From NCBI GenBank assembly GCA_009746045.1, contig RPFO01000080.1:8427128-8491127 (forward strand): a stretch of 64,000 bases of DNA, in the 5' to 3' direction. Numbering within the stretch: position 1 is the stretch's first letter; every line of letters starts with the position of its first letter. Positions 22,575 to 33,275 of this stretch are shown here, one piece after another. Under the pieces are notes generated by a model. That model saw only the letters and a list, made by a program, of their open reading frames with translations, made no database searches and was not told the origin of the DNA. Both the position numbers and the translations under genes were made by a program. Source of the stretch: Mesostigma viride. Taxonomy: Eukaryota; Streptophyta; Mesostigmatophyceae; Mesostigmatales; Mesostigmataceae.

Positions 22575-22889
22575 GTCGGGGTCCGACTAATTTCGTCGGG
22601 GTGCGCCTCGGGACCTGCTGGCGTCTGTACCGATTTGCGCACCAACTCTGCTGGTCTGAACTGAACTGAACTGAAAAATACTCTAGTCATAGGTCAAATA
22701 TATACGTCCAGTGGCGTCAGAGGCCACTTACGCGGTCTCAGAGTGCACATGCTACCTGCTGCCGTCCGACCCGTGTCCGTGTTTTCAGAAGGGGCGAAAC
22801 GTGCCGTTTCGACTGGTGTACCCCGACAAAACCCCCGACTAATTTAGTCGGGGTAGTTTAGTCGGGGTAGGTTTTTTCAGAAGGGGTCT

Positions 22890-23650
22890 AGTAATTCACT
22901 TGCGTGCATTTTCTCGGGGGGGGGGAGCTTTTTATGTGTGCCAACAAAGGAGGTTGTTGTTGTTGTTTACGTCTTGACCTTGTTGTTAAAATTGATTCCC
23001 GTGCCCACGCCGGACATGACCAGTCACACAGGTAGTTAGGCAGTCACCAGCAAGACTGCCACGTGTCGTAAGTAAATGTAAAATCTTCATGACTGGTGGC
23101 TACAAAATAATAAGATAGTAAACCTACTTCAGTGCTTCCCTCCCGGACGGCTGCCATCAGTGCCATGCCATGCCTGGCTGACGGCTAAATCTCTGCTGCC
23201 CGGCGTGGGCAACAACAACAACGGCTGACGGCTGCCCACTGACAGTAAGATCACGAGTGCACGAGCCAAACTTGGCCGTACTGTAGCTCGAGCCAAACGG
23301 CACTTTCCTGGTCAAAACTCAAAACAATTTCCCACGCGATTCTTCTATCGGCCAAACAAAAATCGGCCTCATCCATTCCAGACGTCCAGGATATCCCAGG
23401 GTCCGGCCGCTCGCGCCCGTTGGTTCACACAAGCGGCTCATATTATATACGCGCACTGCTGACGGCGGACCATTGATGGGCAAACGGATTAGCGGTAATC
23501 GCGATAGGCGCGCGCTGCCAACGTGTCCGTCGTAGAAAGTTTTCATAGAAACGGGAACTGCCACTATAATTTGGGCCTCCCGTTAGGCATTCCGGTATTG
23601 ACTGGATCGCGGTTCGAAGCACCTCGCTGCGGCGGTCAGGAGACGCTGCA
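22890..23650. other. Intergenic stretch upstream of the plastid GPAT gene
   Basis: No supported gene or repeat. It should hold the promoter of the acyltransferase gene; no unambiguous TATA or initiator element was seen. Confidence 0.4.
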
Positions 23651-25025
23651 ATGGCATCCTTGTCAATGGCCGCCTCATGTAGGATGAATGTAGGCGTCCC
23701 GACCGCCGTAAGCGTGTGTACAACCGCATCAAATCAACGCCATGCGGAGCCAAGGCCTCGCTGCGCGGTCCTGCATAGCCGTGCGTCGTTCATGGGAGGC
23801 AGGCTGCAGCCTCGGCTGTCCAACTTGAAAACAGTTTCACTTGTTAGCCGGATGCAGACAAAGTGCGCAGCTGTCACGACTATCACAGAGCACGAACATT
23901 ACTTTAAGACGGCAAAGCACTGCGATGCCATCAGCAAAGCCACAAACCTGGCAGGTACGTGGCGTGACCAAAATAGGCCGTGGTTTGAAAACGCTAGTTT
24001 GGAAAAATCATGCCATTCTTTTGTCCATACTCCCTGGTCCCCTGCTTAGCAATTTCTACTTGTATTTGAACGGGACAACCCTGAAATTTACCTAGACAAC
24101 ACGTTTTCCGGAACGACAGCCTTTTGTTTTTCCGTATGGCCAGGTTCATGAGCTGCTCACATCTCGATGGCAGTTTTCAGAGATCCGCGATAATTCTGGC
24201 CGTCGCCTTGTCTTGCTGGACCAGGCATTCTTCTAGGTCCTGCACAGAGCATCGCCTGCTAGCAATCGCCAAGCTTTCTGGCAGACAGCCCTCCCGACTG
24301 GGAGGGTGTCTCTAATGGGGGGGTAGCAAGTATTATACTGGAAGGATGAGCGAGCTGACATGTCCTGCCCATTCGCCATAGGATGTGAAATTTGCATGGA
24401 ATATGAAAATTGCTTGTGGCCTGAGTTGTCAGGGTGTGACGTGGCAAAAAGCTTATCTTAGGGTCAAGGATGTCAAGTCAGTCAGGGCACAACTAGAGCA
24501 GCTAATCGGAAGTAACAGGCACAGGAGGCCACTCTGGGCAGCACCTGGGAGTCGAGGGATAGGTAAAAAGCTTTCATTCAAACACTCTTTTATCGAATAT
24601 TTCCTTTCAACATTGCCTCTATTTTACTCTTGTTGTTATTAATTGCATGTAGATAGACATCAGGCCAAAAGCACAGAATGCTAGTGTGGAAATGTGGGCA
24701 CTATGGTAGCAGCACACCCTATTTGTCATCCATTTTGCTGGCGGCTCCATCATACACTCAATCAAGGTAACATAGTGCAACAGGTTGTCTCCTTGATAGT
24801 GCAACAGTTAACATAGGGCAAATGTTCTCACTCATCATCCCTCCCCATGTCAGCTACTTTCTTGTATTTCAAGCTATTATCCATGACCGCCCACGGTTAC
24901 CCTGCCCTTTGCCGCTGGGCGGATAGCCATCTCAATAGCACATCATGCCATCTAGAATTATCTTTTCAAACTGAAACACATTTCCATATCTTTTCTGCAG
25001 TCATCAATACTAATTAATCTCTCTC

Positions 25026-25103
<78 letters not shown>

Positions 25104-28100
25104 CCCCCCCTCTTCGTCTCTCTGCCCTGCCCCCCCCCACACACGGCCTCCTGTGCTCACCCTCCCTCTCCAACTGCCAGAGCTGCTCCAGGGCATCGAT
25201 CGGAAGGTGGAGGAGGGCGTGCTGCCCAAGATGGCGGCGCTCGGTTTCAAGGACCTCTATCAAAACTACTACCTCGCCGTAAGTACCTATACTTGAAGGA
25301 CCTCTATCAAAACTACTACCTCGCCGTAAGTACCTATGTGTCAAGGACCTCTATTTAAACTACTACCTCGCCGTAAGTACCAAGGTTTTGAGGACCTCTA
25401 CCAAGATTACTCTAAGCAGTCAAAATTTAGGGCCATATTCCTGTGGCGTAGCTTTACGTGTCACAGGACTATGGCCTCATGTTTTTACATGGGTTCACCA
25501 TTCGCTACGTTTTTGTGATTTTGCTAACGGGCCGTTATGGTATGAACCATCCTTACTCTGTTGCTTGCCCGTATTTCTTGTTCTCTGCCTTTTATTCCCT
25601 CCCCAGACGCACACGCATTATTCTTCCAGGTTTCAGCCTTTGACCCTATCCCCACCTTCCTATATCTTTCCTGTTCCTTTTCTGTCTTTCTCTGGCCCCT
25701 TCTTCCGTTCTTGGTCCCCCCCCGTTCCCTGTCCCCCCTCCCCCCTGTCCAGGTGAAGTCGGGCGGCTACCCCGACGCCGATCAGCGCGTGTTCTCGGCG
25801 CTGCAGCGCATGGCCGACCGCGTGCTGTTCGAGTTCGAGGTGTGCGCCTGGACATGGTGGTGTTTTTGCTATGTGTGTTGTTCAGTACATGGAGGGAAGC
25901 AGGCAGGTAAGCAGGCAGGTAAGCAGGGTAGCTCATCGTGTGCCTTGCAAGTTTGAGGTAGTCTGGAAGGCTATTTGTTCCTTATCGGCTGGTTGGTGCG
26001 GGGCAGATATGTGGCAAGCAGGCCCTGTACAATACAACATGCAGTTCCAACGCGTTGGTGGGAAGACCAAAGGACACTCAGGTGGCAGGAATCAGCTGCA
26101 TGCAGTTCAATGTGCGTTATGCTGGTGGAGTAGGTAGGTAGCCAGCTGGTACCATGGCAATAATGCTGACAGCAGCAACCAGGAATAAATGGAAGCATTC
26201 TCACAGGTGGTATAGGAAGGCAGCTTTCTTGCAGGCATTTCTTCTTAGCCTGATGCCAGAATTCATGCGGACATCTGCAACAGTAACTGTTCAGAATGGC
26301 TAAGCCACCCTCCCTGTGCTGGTGCCTGGTTGTTCCGTCCCTATGGTGCCTGGTTGTTCTGTCTATACGACGCGGCGATTCTGTACCCATGATGCCATAT
26401 CTATCTATATGTTGCGGCTGCCAGCACCCCTTCGACTTCCCCTCGCTGCACACCGGCTTTGCGGAGGACGCGCCCTACAACTACTTCCAGATGGGGCAGG
26501 ACTACATCGGCGCGCTGGTGGACTGGAAGTGAGTGATGAAGTGGCTCGTGATTGCTGGGTGACAATGATTCGACAGATAGGTGCAGCTACATCGCCGCGC
26601 TGGTGGACTCGAGGTGGTCGGTGGCTCATGGCTGCTTCTGATCATCGTTTCGTCCAGTTAATCGTGGCTCAAGCGCACGGTGGGAGCACGTGGCCTGATG
26701 TGTGCATCGGGCATCTTGCCGGTCACTGTGGATATGTCGTGTGCAACATCTGTTATTTTGGGAGCGGGAAGGGGGGAGGACTGCCTAATGGCAAGAACGT
26801 TACAGATGATCTTGTGGTGGGGAATGCGATGATGGGGAATGCGGCATGGATTGACGCAAGGAGGGGGTTGAAGATGGTCACTTTGTACACGCACCTGCCT
26901 GCTGACGGCATGGTCCTTTCGGCAGCAGCTCCATGTCCAGATGCCTGGCTGCCTCAGCAGAGGCTAAGTAGAGGTCAGAAAAAGACCTCTACTAACCAAC
27001 CCCACAAGCACCCACTTTGCCCACCTCGGAGCCACCTGCCCTTGCATCCCCTGCTCACTTGCTCAATGCCACCTGCTCTTCTCCACACTCTGTTCATGCC
27101 GCCCACCTTTGTTGACTTAATCTCCTACTGACGTATCTGCCCGCCCTTGTCCTCCTAGTCCCTATTTAACAACTCCCGGATTCATGCTGCCTTTCCCTCC
27201 TTGTTTCCGCCGCTGTGCTGCTGTCTGCTCTCCCTCACAATCCCCCCTTGCTCGCGTACACCAGCAACTCGTACGTGGGCAACGCGGATCGCGTCAAGGA
27301 GATCGAGGGGCACGTGAAGAACGTATGTGGGGGGGGCAAGTGCCGGTTTAGAGTTTACAATAAAGAAGGGGGGGGGTGTAATAATGGCAATAACAATATA
27401 ACTGCCTGGCTATGGTGATTACTCAGGTATTTCTATCTGCGCCTTTTGGGTCCTTCTGGTCTGCATGGGTTGGAGATTAGGGGCGGATGATGGGGGATTG
27501 GGAGGGGAATAGGAGCAGGAACAGGCATGGGAGAGAAAAGGGGAGCGGGCGTTGGTGGGGGAGGGGTGCAATTACATGCCAGAGTGGATCGGTAGAAGTT
27601 GGGCACTTCAGCATGGTATGTTGGTTGCATCTTGTGAATGCGGCACCCACTATACGGCTTGTTACATCCCCCACTTGCTTCCCCAAGCACATTCACTCAC
27701 GTGTTACTGTTGTTTTATGCATGTGTCCACTCACTTTTCGTTCCAATGTGAATATTTTGTCTGCTGCTGCTTGCCGCCACCAGGGCGAGAGCGTCATCTT
27801 CTTGGCCAACCACCAGTCGGAGGCGGACCCGGCGGCGTTCACGCACATGCTGGAGCACGTGAGCCCTAAGATCGCCAAGGACGTGGTAGGTGACGCAGAC
27901 GCTTTCAAAGGGCAAGCAGGTGCCTTAGACCACCCGCAGTTAGCATCCAGATGCCTGTCTTAAAGCATTGCCAAGGACGTGGGACGTCATCAGCACAGGC
28001 AACCCACCCACCCTGTGCCACAAGTTCTTGTCTCACAGGTGTTCGCAGGTCATCGCAACCCGCCCGGTCTAGGTCTTCGCAAGGCAATGGGCTGCGCATC

Positions 28101-31100
28101 AGATCCCTTCCTTTGCGAGGGGGTAGCCTGGGCCGCTCTATGTAGCGACCGTTTAACTGTTTGAAATGGTCGCGATGGGCTTGATATGCAACATCGACGC
28201 GTTCAAAGACCAGCAGTAGGCCTGGGCCACCCACAGTCAGCATCCATGTACCTGTCTTAAAAGATCACAATGGATGAAAGTTTTCCATAGATATCGTCTA
28301 GAGCTTTCTTTGTTTGATGCGGTATGTAACACAGATACCTAGCCACGTTCAGCCACGAGTTCATGTTTCACTTATTTCCAAGGTTGCCAACGCAGTGTGG
28401 ATCGATACGTGAGAGGGTTTGTATCTCACCCCTTCCTGCCTATTCGCGCTGTACGCGCTGATGGTAAGGGCCAAGGGAGCGCCCCTGTTTCCCATGACCC
28501 ATTTCATCACGCTGATCACCCGTGCTGGCTGGGATGCTGCGCTCGCTGCTGATTTATTCCACTATGCAGACTGCTTGCGATGCCTCTGAAATCTACGATA
28601 TGGGTATTGACTAAGTCCTGATGGGAGATGCAAATCAACTAACTGGCGCCTATTTTATGCCGTTGGCGCGCAGATCTACACCGCAATAGCTAATTATTCA
28701 TAAGTGACGCTCCTCGTTTTGTGCCGTTGGCGCGCAGATCTACATCGCGGGCGACCGCGTGGTGGCGGACAAGTTCTGCAAACCCTTCAGCATGGGCAGG
28801 TGCGTGGCTCGTGAGCATCCACTGAGTCACTAGGCGCTAGCCCTTCAGCATGGGCAGGTGGGTGCCCCCTCCCCATGCATGGGTGGGGTTGGGAAGGGTG
28901 AGGAGATTACTGGTAAGGTGTAGAGGGGAGATCTAAATGTGTAAGGATATTAAAAGAATAATAAATTTAAAAAATATTACGAAGAATAGTAGTTAACTAC
29001 TGTAAGAATAACTAAAAAAAACTATCCCAGCTATTGCTATTCAGCTATTGGGTTCTTGCAAGTGCCTCCAGACCGTGCCTGACCGACACAGTCTGGGTAT
29101 CTGCATGTCCCTGGGCTTGCCTAGATTGTCGAATCCCACCCAGGGTCCAAGGCAATCTGTAGCTTTCCTCCTTGGCTGCATGCTGGTTTCATCAGCACTT
29201 TTATCAGCACCTACTTCGCTCATGGCAAGGCGTGACGTTGGGGTTTGCGGGAACCTTCTGTGCGTGCTCGCAGCGTCGTTTATTTGCGTACCTTCGGCTC
29301 TACTTGCGCCGTCTATTGTGCATGCCATGCCACACTGGGCATGTCCAGGAAGCTGCTGCGCGTCGGCTGAATGGGAGACATGGACGACATCCGCCTGCTT
29401 GCCTCACCTGCTTGTCTTTTATGCTCTTCTAGTTCTATGGCATGTTTTGTGGTGTGTGCGCAGGAAGCTGCCGTGCATCAACTCCCGCATGGACTCACAT
29501 GGACGACACCCCCCTGCTTACCTCACCTGGTTGTCTATATGTATGCCTCATCCTAGTCTAACTCTATGGCGATGCGACGTGTGTGGTAATTATGGTGGTG
29601 GGGCACGCGCAGGAACCTGCTGTGCGTCAACTCGAAGAAGCACATGGACGACATCCCGGAGCTGAAGCAGCAGAAGATGCGTGACAACCGCCGCGCACTC
29701 AACACGCTGGCCAAGCTGCTCAAGTAAGCGACAGATGGGCCCGTTGGTCGCTGTAGCTATACTGTGCCATTGCCTCTTATGGTCTGTAGATAGGTGACAA
29801 CCGCCGCGCACTCAACACGCTGGCCAAGCTGCTCAAGTAAGCGACAGATGGGCCCGTTGGTCGCTGTAGCTATAATGTGCCATTGCCTCTTATGGTCTGT
29901 AGAGAGGTGACAACCGCAGCGCGCTCAGCACGCTGGCCAAGCTCCAATAAGGGATAGATGGGCCCGTTGGCCATGATAGCAAAAGTGTACCATGCGCCTA
30001 ACATGCATGCACCTACCATCCATGCACCTACCATCCATGCACCTACCATTCATGCACCTACCATTCATGCACCTAAAATCAATGCACCTGCACAATCTAT
30101 TGTGTGCATGCGTGGCCTCGGTGGCCGCATCCTGGGCCCCTTCCCTAGCAAGGGCAGCACCTAACATCCACGCGACTTTGCCATCCTGCCCATGCATGGT
30201 CTCGCTGGTGTTATCCCTGCCCTGCCCCCCCCCCCTCCCAGTGAGGGCGGCAAAATCTTCTGGATCGCGCCCAGCGGTGGCAGGGACCGGCCCAACACGG
30301 AGGGGCAGTGGATCCCGGTAAGATGCTTTTGACGCGCGAAATACGTCGATGCTGCATACTTTTATCGATGTTTGTTGCACGGAATGCGTTGACGCTGCAT
30401 TCTTTGATTGATGCTTGACGCGCAAAAGGTTGACGATGCTGTGGCAATGTGATGGCAGCGCCTCCGTGACGCGGTAACAGGCAGGAAAGGGGCAGTAGAT
30501 CCCATGTGAGGCCAGGCACATCTTGCTTGCTGCAGGGCTTGTCTCATCATAGCCGTGATGGCACCTTCATCACACTCTGTAAGGAGGCACGGACAAGCAG
30601 AGACAAGCCACGTTTCCACTTTTGGGTGGCGGGGCGTTGCCTGTGTATTATGATCTGTCTGCCTTTCGTTTCTTGTCCCCGTGGTATAGTTCAACAGACC
30701 TCATTGCACCCTTTACTCCCGTGAAATGCTCGTGCGGTTTCGTATTGACTTTGCTGTTCGTTTCCACCTATACATGTTGTTGCCCCCGTTGATCGCCCGG
30801 GGCAAGTGGACTCCCTCGTGACACCTGTGCACTCCCTTGTGAACCATGTCCGTTACCTGCGTGAACCATGGCGATCTGCTGTACTGCACTCCTCTCCCAG
30901 CACCACCACCCTCAGGACAAGCTGGGCGTGAGCTATTCTTATGCGCATGATATTGGTAGCATGCACCCTATTCATGTAGGGTGTCTCTTTCCCCCTAACA
31001 AAACCACCAATAACCACTCCCAACAACAAACAACACCCGGACAAGCTGGACGTGATGATGTGCCTAACGTCGATGCGCATGCACCCTATGGACATACCGC

Positions 31101-32782
31101 TCCACCCGTGCATGTCACTCGCCCCCTTCCGTTGCCCAGGACAAGCTGGACGTGAGCAGCGCGGCGATGATGATGCGGCTCATCGAGCAGGCCAACGTGC
31201 CCGGCCGCATCTACCCCTTCGCCATGCTCACTTACCCGCTCATGCCGCCGCCGCCCAAGGTGAGACGAGGGGTACAAGTAGGGGTGGTAGATGATGGAGA
31301 GGTCCTAGTAGCTGCTGCGTGTATTTCTGATACATTGATAGGTAGTGGTGGGAGCATGGTTGAGGGAGGAGCTGGAGCAGGGGGCAGCATCAGCAATGGG
31401 TAGAAAATGGGTGTTGGATAGTTGAAAGAATACAGTCGTCACAATAGGGGGGGGATTCATTGCGGCACATTTCGATGTAATGGCGCGCATGCCGCATCTG
31501 CTGGATGCTGGGTCTGGCCCCTCATCGCTGCATGTTCCTCTGCACTGCCCATCCAACCCCGCACTACAACACAACACAACACAACACAACACAACACAAC
31601 ACAACACAACACAACACAACACAACACAACACAACACAACACAACACAACACAACACAACACAACACACGACCCAAAACCCCACCCCACCCCATGTCCCC
31701 CTACCCCCCATGCCCCCGGCCACAGCTGGAGAAGGCGCTGGGCGAGCGCCGCCTGTTTGGCTTCAACGGCATCGGCGTCTCGGTGGGGCCAGAGGTGGAC
31801 CCCAAGACCCTGTTCGAGGGCATGGCCGACGACGCGGCCGCCAGGAACCACGTACGTGCACTGCTAGTTACACCAGAAGCAGTTGTTAGTACGCGCCTGC
31901 TGTACTGATGCTAGTTCTAGTGCTATGATTGCAGCTCTTGGTTTTGCAGTTGCATGGGTTTACAAGGTGACGCGACCTCCAGGAGCCAGATGCATGTACT
32001 GAATGATACGCCTGGTGTGCTTGGTTTCTCCCTTGTACATGATAGGTTAGGTTGCAGCTTGTAGGTTTGGGCCGCCACGTACCATGTACGTGTATCTTTG
32101 TTGAGAGTGAATAGATGACGATGTCAGATCGGCGAGATGATCATACGCGTATGTACGAAAGTATTGGTGCGAGTGTGTGTGTGCCAGTGCTTTAGGTTGC
32201 AGCTCGAAGGTTGAAAGTTACGCGGGTAAACTTCCAAGTTTACGCGGCCTTCAAAAAAAGTGTCCAGATAATTGGCCGATATAGGGATACTAACGTGTAA
32301 GTACTTATGATCGTGTGCATGCACAGTTGGAGCATACGTCGCTTCGTTGGCGGAAATCAAGTTGATCATCTGCTCTTCTGTTTCCTTGCAGTCTAGAGTA
32401 CTGCTGTCAGGCAGGGCTTACAGGAATGTATTATTGATCTACACCGCCTGAATGCCACAGTATCTGTTGCCACGCTTCAATACATGCTGACAACCTGAAG
32501 CTTCTTCCTTTTTGTGTGACTGAAGCCATCAATGATGATGGCGCGGGCTTGGATGGCCAACAAAATTTCATCTTTTCATAATTCAAGCCCGGCTAAGGTT
32601 AAGCATGTGCTGCTTTCTACAACACCTTGACCTTTTTGCAGAAAAACGAGAAGTTTGCGGCGGTCGTGTACGAGCACATCTGCAGGGAGTACGCGGTGCT
32701 GACGCACGCCATCATGAGCGGCAAGGGGTTGGCCGCAGCCACAGAGACCACCCACCTGTCGCAGCCATGGGTGAAGAAGTAA
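23651..32782 (+). CDS. ATS1: Plastid glycerol-3-phosphate acyltransferase (ATS1 type), 12 exons, complete
   Basis: Exons 23651-23954, 25181-25278, 25753-25839, 26425-26528, 27265-27322, 27784-27885, 28738-28799, 29613-29723, 30242-30317, 31140-31259, 31726-31851, 32642-32782 join with full phase continuity into 462 residues, about the length of plant ATS1. The enzyme transfers an acyl group from acyl-ACP to sn-1 of glycerol-3-phosphate in the plastid stroma, the first step of plastid glycerolipid synthesis. The N-terminus (MASLSMAASCR..., rich in Ser/Ala/Arg, few acids) fits a transit peptide. 'ELLQGIDRKVEEG' and 'DLYQNYY' match the N-terminal helical domain. The catalytic motif is NHQSEADP (His227, Asp232), followed by 'AGDRVVAD' and 'CKPFSMGRN'; the glycerol-phosphate-binding motif is 'IAPSGGRDRP' (317-326). 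It ends 'LSQPWVKK', near the plant C-terminus. All introns are GT-AG, and several carry duplicated exon edges. Confidence 0.95.
25019..25101. repeat. (CT)n microsatellite in GPAT intron 1
   Basis: About 41 CT units, pyrimidine on the sense strand, ending 80 bp before the acceptor of exon 2. Confidence 0.95.
25248..25415 (+). repeat. Four-copy 47-bp tandem array across the GPAT exon-2 donor
   Basis: The exon end AAGGACCTCTATCAAAACTA through CTCGCC and its donor GTAAGTACC recurs at 25295 and 25342, and degenerately at 25389, at a constant 47-bp step. Three intact GTAAGT donors are therefore present. Using the second or third adds an in-frame stop soon after the first. Confidence 0.92.
26503..26655 (+). 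repeat. 85-bp echo of the GPAT exon-4 donor edge
   Basis: TACATCGGCGCGCTGGTGGA (26503) recurs as TACATCGCCGCGCTGGTGGA (26588). The following intronic sequence (GTGGCTC...ATTGCTG) is copied too. The copy lacks a GT donor in the right place. Confidence 0.85.
27905..28262 (+). repeat. Duplicated intron block after GPAT exon 6
   Basis: GCCAAGGACGTG from the exon end recurs at about 27969. The stretch 27900-27962 (TTCAAAG, then CCACCCGCAGT and CTGTCTTAAA) recurs at 28200-28260. Confidence 0.65.
28651..28860 (+). repeat. Echo copies on both edges of GPAT exon 7
   Basis: Acceptor side: GCCGTTGGCGCGCAGATCTA occurs at 28659 and again 64 bp later at the true acceptor (28737). Donor side: CCCTTCAGCATGGGCAGGTG occurs at 28783 (true) and 28841, 58 bp apart. 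Both duplicates keep the AG or GT dinucleotide. Confidence 0.9.
29248..29960 (+). repeat. Echo arrays on both edges of GPAT exon 8
   Basis: Upstream, sequences like GCAGGAAGCTGCTGCGCGTC or GAACCTTCTGTGCGTG with a following ATGGACGACA occur at about 29248, 29346 and 29461 before the true exon start at 29613. Downstream, a 113-bp unit starting GTGACAACCGCCGCGCACTC and including the donor CAAGTAAGCG recurs at 29794 and, degraded, at 29907. Confidence 0.9.
29997..30095. repeat. 14-bp tandem repeat in GPAT intron 8
   Basis: About six units of CATGCACCTACCAT with small changes. Confidence 0.85.
30913..31160 (+). repeat. Echo copies of the GPAT exon-10 acceptor edge
   Basis: GGACAAGCTGG(A/G)CGTGA occurs at 30915, 31039 and at the true exon start (31140). 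ATGCGCATG and CATGCACCCTAT blocks follow the first two. Spacing is 124 and 100 bp. Confidence 0.85.
31565..31668. repeat. (ACAAC)n pentanucleotide repeat
   Basis: About 21 units in GPAT intron 10, ending 57 bp before the exon-11 acceptor. Confidence 0.95.
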
Positions 32783-33198
32783 GGCGGGGAACTGTTGCCG
32801 ACAATTGGCCGATCTCCAGCAGGCAGGCCATGTGAAGTGATACGATCTATTACTAACAGCGAGGGGAATGGCGGGATGCTTGCCGCCAGAATAGACGCCT
32901 TGCTGCTTAGGTGGATCCATTTCAGCAACCAATCTAGTGTTCGCAGAACCTATTTATGATAAGTCATTTATAATAAGAGTGCTTTGGGGGGACAAAATCC
33001 CTGAGAACTTGCCTGTGTGTACCAGTATGTGGATTGCCACGCACTGTCATACCTCTGTGATTTGGTGATAAGCTTGTTGCTCTAGACATTAGCCAGCCGT
33101 GCAATTTGTACAACGCGCAATTCATTCATGTATTGATTCACGCCCCTCCATCGGTAGAGTCACAGGGTATAAACTTTTGGAGTTGGTGCCTTTCATCA

Positions 33199-33275
33199 CT
33201 GATTGATCCATTCCATCCCATGTTCCCCTCCCACTGAGGACTTATGCTCACGTGACGCAGCCACGAGTCTATTAA
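33199..33275 (+). mobile_element. Dispersed repeat C, copy 2 (host of the piggyBac-like insertion)
   Basis: CCATTCCATCCCATGTTCCC through ACTTATGCTCACGTGACGCAG matches 14029-14095 almost base for base. The expected TTAA-rich tail is split by the insertion and resumes at 35020 (TTAAGTGTTAGTTAATTAAT). Confidence 0.75.

Larger units (their letters stand above)
21664..22889. mobile_element. 1.2-kb inverted-repeat DNA element, 3-bp target duplication, with nested elements
   Basis: Terminal repeats AGACCCCTTCTGAA (21664-21677) and its complement (22876-22889), with AGT on both outer sides (21661-21663, 22890-22892). Subterminal CCCCGACTA motifs recur in both orientations. Two further inverted-repeat elements lie inside. 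No transposase frame was found, so it is non-autonomous. A 3-bp duplication would fit a PIF/Harbinger- or CACTA-like enzyme, but the family is not identified. Confidence 0.65.

Noticed and set aside
23605-23630. GGTTCGAAGCACC as a tRNA T-arm
   Set aside because: No cloverleaf; it lies just upstream of the GPAT start codon.
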